Shown here one piece after another: positions 53,440 to 61,795 of a DNA stretch of 64,000 nt; within the stretch, counting starts at the first letter, position 1, and the number at the start of each line of letters is the position of its first letter. A program made the position numbers and the translations under genes. The DNA comes from Zingiber officinale (lineage: Eukaryota; Streptophyta; Magnoliopsida; Zingiberales; Zingiberaceae), in NCBI RefSeq assembly GCF_018446385.1, contig NC_056002.1, forward strand, positions 34,210,063-34,274,062. The letters run 5' to 3'. The notes beneath the pieces are model-generated. The model was not told the DNA's origin. It did no database searches and worked only from the letters and a program-made list of their open reading frames with translations.

Positions 53440-53890
53440 GGGATTATCTACCGGTACCTGGTGTGTAGATACAGGAGCCACTGATCATGTCTGCAATTCA
53501 TTGCAGGGGTTCCAGGAAACCTGATAACTATATGAAAGGTAAATCACCATCTACATGGGCACTACTGCAAAAAGTGGTAGCTATTGCAGTGGGAGATGCT
53601 TATCCTCTGATAGGAATAAAATATGGATTTTAGAAATTGTCTTTACGTACTAAGTTTAGAAAGAACTTGTTTTCAGTTTCTAAACTATTAAAGAATAGAT
53701 ATTGTGTCTATTTTGATAACAAAGTTGTTGTCAAGAAAAATAGGGAAGTTATCTATTCTGGTACGATGATTGGCAATTTATAAATCCAATAACTCCCACG
53801 ATGCAACAAATGGAAATTAGTAACACATCTTCTAACTTTAAGAGAAAGCAACCGTCGGAAATGAACCATTTATATCTTTGGTATCTAAGG
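53440..53890 (+). pseudogene. E11 copia protease and truncated GAG-pre-integrase
   Basis: Reads in changing frames: TWCVDTGATDHVCNSLQGFQ (DTG protease active site), then KLSLRTKFRKNLFSVSKLL-type sequence, YCVYFDNKVVVKKNREVIYS, and finally MNHLYLWYLRLG. That last motif is the LWHLRLGH start of the GAG-pre-integrase domain with the final His lost, because the 3' LTR begins exactly there. Several frameshifts are present. Confidence 0.78.
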
Positions 53891-56560
53891 CTAGGATGTA
53901 TACTAAAAGCCTAGCTTTTGGTATAAACATTTATCTAGAAATAAGAATCACATTGGTCAAATGTCTACATTTATAATAAATGTAGTTGTTCAATTAATTT
54001 ATATTGTAGATAACATGGTGTGTGGTGTCACACACAGAGGATCATGTTATCAGTACCTTATAAATTATAAACAGTAGCTCACGATCAAAATAAAAAAGGA
54101 ACAAACCATTGGAAGATCGTAGTGTAATTAGGTATTACTTTGTCTTAACTATATAATTACACTAGTACACTTAGAGTGTATTGAGTAGGACCATTAGAGG
54201 TCATCTCTTTTATACTAACTTTATAAAGGGACAAAGACCTCAGTTATTATGGAAGTGTTTGCTCTTAATCCTAATATAATAACAAACACATATATTTGAT
54301 ATTTATTTCTTTAATTTATCAATGGGTGAGATTTAGTTCGATAAATCAATAAGCCCGATAAGTTGAGAAATGATATCACTTATAGTGTGTGTTGTTGATT
54401 ATAGAAGGAAACTGTGTCCTAGTAATCTAGGTTGATAATGTCCCCAAGAGAAGCTCATAAGGATTGTTATGTTAAACCCTGCAGGTGGACTTAGTCCGAC
54501 ATGACGATGAGGTTGAGTGATACTACTCCTGGACTAAGATATTAATTAAGTGAGTTGTCAGTAACTCATTTAATTAGTGGACATTCGACATCTTAAACAC
54601 AGGGAGACTGACACACTCATAATAAGAAGGAGGCCAAAATGTAATTTGGGATTGGTGCGGTAGTTCAATAATAGTTCTTTAGTGGAATGAATTATTATTG
54701 ATGAAATTAAGTTGTGTGTTCAGGGCGAACACGGGAAGCTTAATTTCATCGGGAGACCAAAACCAATTCCTCCTCTCGGTCCCTATCATAGCCTCTTGTA
54801 TATAGAGATTTATACCCACCACATACCCACCTTCTTACCCATCCAATGGGGCCGGCCAAGCTAGCTTGGAACCCAAGCTAGGGCCGGCCAAGACCAAGTG
54901 GATGAGCCAAGTTGGTGGCCGGCAAAAGCTTGGGTCCCAAGCTTAGTTGGCCGGCCACTAGAATATTAAAAAGGATTTTTATTAAAATTATTTCTTATGT
55001 GGATATCATGGTTCTAAAAGAGAGTTTAAAAAATTAAAAATTTCCTTTTATAGCTTTCTACAAAAGATTAAGAGAAGAGATTAATCTCTTTCCTTATTTG
55101 TAGATTAAAAGGATGGTTTTAATTTTTTGGTAAAAACTTTCCTTATTTGTAAAGCATCCACATGTTTAAAAGAGAATTTAAAATTTGAAATATTTCCTTA
55201 TTTGTTGATTAAAAGGTGGATTTTAAATTTTAAGAAAACTTTCCTTTTTAACCATGTTCATGATTTAAAAGAGAGTTTAAAAATTAAATATTCTCTTTTA
55301 TAAGTTTCTACAAAAAGATTAAGAAAAGATTTGATATCTTTCCTTATTTGTAGATTAAAAGAGATTTTAATTTTTAGAGATAACTTTCTTTTTATCCACA
55401 TGTTTAAAAGAAAGATTTTAATTTATAAAATTTCCTTTTTACTAACCATGAAGGGATTAAAATTATTAGAGAAATTTTTATAAATTTCTGGAGACAAATT
55501 AGGTAGTTTTAATTAATTAAAACTCTCCTTGTTTATAGCTTGTGGTGGCCGGCCATATGAATTGAGAAAAGAAAATTGATTTTTAATTAATTAAATTTTC
55601 TTTTTCATGGCAAAAGAATTAAGGAAGTTTTTATTAAAATTTCCTTATTTGCCAAGACCAAGTATTATAAAAGAGGGGGTAGAGGTGCCTTCATGGGTGA
55701 ACGACTCTATTCTATTTTCTCCCTCTTTTCTTCCTTGGTGTGGCCGGCCCTTCTCCTTTTCTCTCTTCCTCTCGTGTGGCCGAAATCCTTTATCTCTTTG
55801 AGCTTTGAGGAGGTGGCCCGATCTAGCTTGAGGAAGGAGAGAAAGCTTGCATCCCTTGGAGCTTGGTTGGTGAAAAAATTCTTCATCCTTAAGAAGATAT
55901 GCTTGGCTGAAACTTGAAGGAAGGAAGAAGAAGGTGCCTTAGTGGTTCTCGTCTCGGAAGATCGTTGCCCACATAATGTCCGGGATTAGAAGAGGAATAC
56001 GGTAGAAGACCTAGAAGTTTTTGTTTGCAAAAGAAAAGGTATACTAGTATTTAATTTCCGCATCATACTAGTTTTATTTCTTTGTAAAAATACCAAATAC
56101 AAGAGGCATGCGATTCTAGTATTTCGAATTAGTTTTCGATGTTGTGTTCTTTTGTTTTTCTTTTCCTTGTGATTTGATTGTTCGTTTTGGTTGACCTAAA
56201 GTTATTTAAGGAAATTAAATATTAGCTTTCCTTAAAAGGCTTTGTCTAGGCGGTGGTGGTTGTTCCCATATCCAAGAAGGCCATGTGCCTCGCCATGCAG
56301 TCCTGGAAGCCAATTTTGAAAATTAATATTTAATGGAATTAATAACCTAGGTGATTTGGATCGAACATGTTAAGTTCCGCAGGAGATCCAAGTCTAAACC
56401 TAAAAGAACAAATAAATTAAACTTAGGATCAAACGTGTTAAGTTCCGCAGGCGATCCAAGTTTAATTTAAAAGAACACATGGTAGCTAGGAAAAGGTTCA
56501 GACCTTTGTACAAAATTTTTGTACAGTGGAACCATTAAGTTTTCTGAGTAGTAACCAACA
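53891..56560 (+). repeat. E11 3' LTR (2670 bp)
   Basis: Lacks the first bases (TGTTA) of the LTR because of the deletion junction; otherwise collinear with the 5' LTR with few differences. Ends AACCAACA. Confidence 0.9.
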
Positions 56561-57702
56561 TAGGGCACCTTGGAGGCACCTTCTATTCCTTTAGAAGGCA
56601 CCTTCTATTCCTTTAGAAGGCGCCTTCAGTAGATTCTCCAGCCTCCATTTGGTCTTGAGTTGCTCCGATTACCTGGGTGATTGTGGCCTACCGAAATAAG
56701 GCTCACCCGAACCCAATTTCTGTCCTTCTCCTCAAGCAGGCTTCCAATCAGGCTTCTCATCCCTCGAACATCGCATAAGCTCTTCTCATCCACCGGTGTA
56801 CTCTTCTGTAGTACTTCATTCCTCGGATCCAGCGAGCCCGTCGACTCTCTTCCCGTGTCATCCTTCTCGCTAGCTGCATCTTCCATTGACTTCCTGTTCT
56901 CCTAAGCTCCTGCACACTTAGACACAGGGATCAAACCAAAATAGGACCTAACCTAACTTGGTTGATCACATCAAAACAACCACGGGGTTCAATAGACAGC
57001 TTAAGAAATAGACTAGGAAAGATTACAAGAGTTGTAGTTATAGTTGTTGTTTATTTCCTACCTCTAGGGGCCTTTTTATTGTTCCTCAAAAATCTTATCC
57101 AAGGGTGGAAGGTGCCTTCAAGAGGGTTTAAGGTGACTTCAATCGGTTTAGTTTTATCCGTGTGAAGATAAAACTTTATCTTTGCCAACGGTTGTCGAAA
57201 GGCACCTTCAAGGGTTGGAAGACACCTTTGTACTATTCATCGAAGACACCTTTCAAGCCTTTGAAGGCACCTTCAGTACTATTCACAAAAGACGCCTTTA
57301 AAGCCTTTGAGGGCGCCTTCAGCACTGTTCATCTGGAAATAATTAACTTCCCTTATTAACTATTTTTTGCTTCATTTGCTTGGGTGATGATCCGACCATC
57401 CAGAATTGAGTTCATCCGAACCCAACTTCAGCCTTCTCCTTGAGTAAACTTCCTCCCTGGCTTCTCGTCCCTCGGACATCGCACACGTCCTTCTCATCCA
57501 CCGGTGTACTCTTTGCAGCATCTCGTCATTCGATGCATCGAGTATGTCAACTCCCTTCCCGTGCCATCCTTCTCGATAGCTACATCTTTGGCTCAAGTTC
57601 TTGTGTTTCTAAGTTCCTGCACACTTAGACACAAGGATCAAATATAACAGGACCTAACTGAACTTGGTTGACCACATCAAAACTACCTTGGGGGTACTTA
57701 CA

Positions 57703-58979
57703 ATCTCCCCCTTTTTTGATGTGCATCAACCCAAGTTCAAGTTAGGGTAAAAATTACAATAAAATAAAAGTGATAACAAATTACTTGCAAAATAAGTAAA
57801 AAAAAAAAAATTGCTTGCAAACAAATAAGTAAAATTCTAAATCCTAACTCCCCTTAAACTTGTCCCTATTTCTCCAACTTTGATCACATAAAAAAAGGGT
57901 AGGAAAAATAAAATAAACTTTTTAGAAAATTTAAAATATTTCTCTAGGGGTACTTAATAAAAATTAATGATTTTATCGACAAGAATAAATCAGGTAAATT
58001 AAATTTCTAGCATGCAATCAAAAATTTATTTAATTATCTAAACAAGATTTAGGAACCCAAAATAAATTATGTCCTACTTGGGTAACCAAATATTTGGGAG
58101 GTATATAATTTTTAGGAATTTTTTTAATTTATCCCTGATGACTTCTAATGTACCAGTTGATTTTACCATAATTTCTAAATCTTGGTTTTTGATAGTAATT
58201 AGAACATGCATGATTATTTTTTAGCTTTTTAATTTCTATTCTCAATTTTTTATTTTCTATTTTTAAATTATCATACATTTCTAAGGGACATAAATTGATT
58301 AAGGTCATTTTTATCTTAGCATTTTCTTTTTCTAGTTGTACTATATTCTTTAAAAGCATTTTAATAAAATTGAAAGACAGTTTGGGAGATAGTGTGTATG
58401 CCTCACTTACCTCATGTTGTGATGCTCTCCCTTCATCGCAGCTTTCTTCTGAGGATCTTCCCCCTTCATCGATGCTCATTTCTGAGCTGCTTTCCTCTTT
58501 TCTTTGATGGTCTGCCAATAGAGCTAGTCCGACGATTTCCTTGGTATCGGGTTCTTCGGACGACGACTCGGTATCCATTGAGGAGTTAGATTCGGCTTTT
58601 GTTAATTCTTCATAGAGCTTCAAGAACATTTCCCAAAGTCCTTTTACACTTTTGTAGTTGCTGATTCTATCGAGTTCCTCAACTGGTAGTATACTTATAA
58701 GGTGAAATTCAACACTACCTTTTGCCATAAAATTGTCGTGCTGCTTTCTGGTCTAGAGGTGCTCTTCGAGTTCTTCTCTATTCATGTTCTTTGGTGCTTC
58801 AAAATCATATTTCATTATTAATAAAATATTAAAATCTGTCTTAAAGAATACCTCCATTCGTCACTTCCAAAACATGAACTCCCCCTAGAATACTGGTGGG
58901 TGGATGCTAGTTCTGATCATCATCTTTGTGTTTCAGTCAGTGGTTAGTCCTTCTGAAGTGTTCTGTCTCTGATATCAAT
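57703..58979 (-). pseudogene. E9 interior with gag lacking the zinc knuckle
   Basis: The main open part, 58129-58728, encodes MAKGSVEFHLISILPVEELD, SVKGLWEMFLKLYEELTKAE, an acidic Ser stretch (SSEEPDTKEIVGLALLADHQ), and a coiled coil (MLLKNIVQLEKENAKIKM, NLKIENKKLRIEIKKLKNN). Compared with the related E10 gag, the whole middle, including the C-terminal capsid part and the CCHC knuckle, is missing. The capsid start is joined directly to the acidic tail that follows the knuckle in E10. Upstream (58740-58920) the N-terminal HPP-F...ME-FFKTDFNILL region is present with stops. Confidence 0.78.
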
Positions 58980-60157
58980 TGTTGGTGTAGGTAGGCCAAC
59001 AAAAGAGGGTGAATTGTCTCCAAAATAAAAATTAATCTTTCCTGATCTTCCAACTCGGATTAGTAGCACAATTATAACAAATGAAATTGAACAACTAAAA
59101 ATAGAAGAGGCTAAGAAATTAACTTGGTTATAATCGAGATGATTGTTAATTCAAGGCAGTGAAGAGCACTAATAGATCCCCTTCATTGCAGGCGGAGAAG
59201 CCTCTTATAGATGTTGATAGCTCAAGAAATAAACTAGGAAATATTACAAGAGTTGTAGTTACAGTTATTATCTATTTCATAACTCCAGGGGCCTTTTTAT
59301 AACTCCTAGAAAATCTTATCTGAGGGTGGAAGGTGCCTTTAAGAGGGTTCAAGGCACTTTCAATCGGTTAAGTTTTATCCGTGTGAAGATAAAACTTTAT
59401 CTTTGCCAATTGCTGTTGGAAGGCGCGTTCAAGGGTTGGAAGGCTCCTTTGTACTGTTCATCGAAGGCACCTTCCAAGCTTATGAAGGTGCCTTCAGTAC
59501 TATTCATAGAAGGTGCCTTTAAATCCTTTGAGGGTGCCTTTAGCACTATTCATCTAGAAATGATTAACTTCCCTTGTTAGCCATTTTTCGCTTCGTTTAC
59601 TTGGGTGATGCTCCGACCATCTAGAATTGAGCTCATCCGACCCTAACTTTAGCATTCTCCTCGAACAAACTTCCTCCCCGGCTTCTTGTCCCTCGAACAT
59701 CACGCAGGTTCTTCTCGTCCACCGGTGTACTCTTCCGCGGCACTTTATCCTTCGGATGTACTAAGCCCGCCAACTCCCTTCCTGTGTCATCCTTCGTGGT
59801 AGTTGTGTCTTATGCTTGACTTCTTGTGTTCCTAAGCTCTTGCACACTTAGACACAAGGATCAAATAGAACAGGACCTAATTGAACTTTGTTGATCACAT
59901 CAAAACTACCCTGGGGTACTTACACCTCCAAGTGATGTGAGGAGCTTCTAATGCCACGTCAGCCAATGGTCACTTGTGACCAGAATGCTATAACTAGCAT
60001 CCTAGAGCTAGGAGTTCCATAATACACTTAGAATCAACTTTTGTACTTCATTTTTGAGCTTCTAATTGCTGTAAGAGGCTTCTTCACCTTTGACTATTGT
60101 CAAAGAAGGAGTTTTCTTTTAGTGCTTTTAATTGCTTTGGATTAACAACTACCTAGG

Positions 60158-61393
60158 TGTTGGAGTAATCTGGATACCCTAGGTTTTGATGTTGGGGGTA
60201 AAGGTTTAAGTTAAGTTTATTATTGTATTTGATATGCATTGTGAGTGTGCAGGATATAGATATAACAAGGAGAGTCTAATTGTGATCTTGGTAAAGGAGG
60301 AAAGTCCAAGGATGAGTCTTGGCGGTGTAAGTCCAAACATGTAGTCTTGGCAACGTAAGTCCAAGTGTGACTTGGCAATAAGTGAAGTCCCGGAAGGGCA
60401 GCCTCTTGGGAAAGGAAGACCCGACAATAATAACAAGGTCAATGGAAGCTCCAGAAGGCAAGGAGTGAAGGATGGGGAGGCATCTGAGGGACGTGAGGCT
60501 GATAGAGGAGGCTAGAAGAATAGGTCTAGGTTGTGCGGGTAAGGATGAGTGCATGAGAGACTGTACCTAGGATAAAATTCCAGGTTACTGTAGTATTATT
60601 ATAACATTACTGTAGTAGTTGACTGATGTTTTTATCAATTGACTGGTATTTTTATTAGTCGACTGGTAGACAGTTGTTAGCTTGTAATGGTCAAATTTCA
60701 CTTAGGACCAGTCGACTGGTGGTTGTACCAGTCGACTGGTGACGGAAAAATAGCTTGGTATTTTCCTCCCGAGCTCTATTTAATAGAGTTCAGGGTGCTT
60801 AGACATTATTGACAAAATTAGTAGTGGTTAACCCTAATTAGAGTCTCTAAGTGCTCAAGTGATCTAGTGTGGCCTTGTGTGAGTTGTGGTAAGGTTTCTC
60901 CACCCACAAGGAGCTACGCGAGCTAGCCGAAAGTTCTCCGAGGAATCATCCACTGGTGGATTGGGATCGTCCACCTTGCGGATAGCCGTGGAGTAGGAGT
61001 AAGTGATCTCCGAACCATGTTACATAAACATGTTAAAGGTTTGGTTGTAGCCCCCAAGGTGTAGCACAGACAGTGGACGCATGGTATCTCTGGCGTAATG
61101 ACCAGGGGTCGATTCTTAGGAACTGATGGCCTGGGGTTTACCCCGCCATGTGCCTATGGCCTGTGTACCTGCATGAACCTCCCTCCATATCCGTGGGGCC
61201 GACACTAGGGGGGTCGTTAAGGTAGCAGATCTACCTTTGTTAAAGGTTTGATTGTATTGGTTGTTGCATCTAGGTTTAGCTTTCTATTTGTTAGTTTTGT
61301 TTTGTATTTTCACTGTGCATTAACAAGCGTAGGATGCAACGATTTGGGTGAAGAACTATTCATCCCTCCTCTAGCGGCATCAAGATCCCAACA
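60158..61393 (+). mobile_element. E12: solo LTR of the E5 family
   Basis: A single LTR starting TGTTGGAGTAATC and ending TCCCAACA, homologous to the E5 LTRs read on the minus strand, with target duplication CTAGG at 60153-60157 and 61394-61398. No interior or second LTR, so it arose by LTR-LTR recombination. It contains the family's CAGTCGACTGG motifs (60650-60745) and a SINE. Confidence 0.88.
61050..61237 (+). mobile_element. E13: tRNA-derived SINE (188 bp)
   Basis: Flanked by a 19-bp direct repeat with one mismatch (61031-61049 and 61238-61256, TGTTAAAGGTTTGGTTGTA). Near the start lies TAGCACAGACAGTGG, resembling an RNA polymerase III A box, and 40 bases on GGGGTCGATTCTTA, resembling a B box (GGTTCGANTCC). 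GC content is higher than in the surrounding LTR. Size, internal promoter and long target duplication fit a plant SINE. The 3' end lacks a long poly-A or poly-T tail. Confidence 0.8.
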
Positions 61394-61558
61394 CTAGGTT
61401 GTAATCAAGAAAAATCCTAGAGTCCCTTCTTTATTTTTTATGTTATTTATTTTCTTTTAATTAATTATGTGTCATTGCTAAGCAAGAAAGCAAGAGAGGT
61501 TCTAACTTATTTTGCAGGTCATCTGTTCACCCCTCTAGCCAGTCCACCCGATCCAACA

Positions 61559-61795
61559 AGTTTATCAGAGTCCAACTACTTTAGAAGGACTAATCATCAA
61601 CTGAAGAAATAAGATGATGGCCAGATTAAGCATTTATCCACCGAAGTTCGAGGGAGTTCACTCTTTGGAAGCACTGGATGGAGGTATTCTTCAAAACTAA
61701 CTTTGATATTATTTTAACAATTAAATAAGGTTTTAAAACACCCAGGGATGAGAAAGGAGAAGAAAAAGAAGAGTATCAATAGAACAAGAAATATC
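61559..61795 (+). pseudogene. E8 gag start, truncated
   Basis: After the degenerate primer site, ATG near 61613 opens MMARLSIYPPKFEGVHSLEA. In another frame RMEVFFKTNFDIILTIK follows, closely like the N-terminal gag of E9 (HPPVF ... RMEVFFKTDFNILLIMKYDF). Frameshifts and stops are present, and the sequence ends at the junction with E14. Confidence 0.65.

Larger units (their letters stand above)
49215..56560 (+). mobile_element. E11: copia element with 2.67-kb LTRs and deleted pol
   Basis: 5' LTR 49215-51888, 3' LTR 53891-56560, nearly identical, so young. The primer site TGGTATCAGAGC is at 51891-51902. The 2.0-kb interior has a long non-coding leader, then a copia protease (53440-53800) and the start of the GAG-pre-integrase domain, which runs straight into the 3' LTR at about 53890. 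Integrase, RT and RNase H are deleted together with the first few LTR bases. Flanks are GTGCA (left) and TAGGG (right), with no target duplication, and joining the flanks restores the E10 LTR sequence without duplication. Confidence 0.85.
45732..56994 (-). mobile_element. E10: gag-only copia element nested in the E9 LTR
   Basis: LTRs: 45732-46673 (3', 942 bp) and 48707-56994 (5', split by E11). Plus-strand ends TGTTAGCACAG / TGTTGGCGCAG and TTCAACA / TTCAATA. Flanks AACAG (45727-45731) and GACAG (56995-56999) are a target duplication with one change. In minus sense the primer site TGGTATCAGAGC begins two bases after the LTR (48693-48704). The interior of about 2.0 kb carries gag only. LTR blocks such as 'gatcacatcaaaacaacc' are shared with E9, so the two families are related and one invaded the other's LTR. 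Confidence 0.87.
45491..59924 (-). mobile_element. E9: small gag-only copia element
   Basis: LTRs: 58980-59924 (5') and, split by E10, 45491-45731 plus 57000-57702 (3'), each about 945 bp. Target duplication CCTCC at 45486-45490 and 59925-59929. In minus sense the primer-site region TGATATCAGAGA follows the 5' LTR and a polypurine run GGGGGAGAT abuts the 3' LTR. The interior is only 1277 bp (57703-58979) and encodes a shortened gag. Without the nested E10 the element is about 3.2 kb. Confidence 0.88.
44839..61558 (+). repeat. E8: copia 5' LTR, split by nested insertions
   Basis: Begins TGTAGTACCTCGGGTAATAA after GTATT and ends CCCGATCCAACA at 61558, followed by a degenerate primer site (TTTATCAGAGTCC) and the start of a gag (about 61613-61790). 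The LTR itself amounts to roughly 0.65 kb at 44839-45490, 0.23 kb at 59930-60157 and 0.16 kb at 61399-61558. Its U3 has repeated AGGCACCTCGG-type and CGAGGTGC-type motifs. E9 and the solo LTR E12 interrupt it. Its interior is cut off by E14 at about 61.8 kb, so no 3' LTR is visible. Confidence 0.75.
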
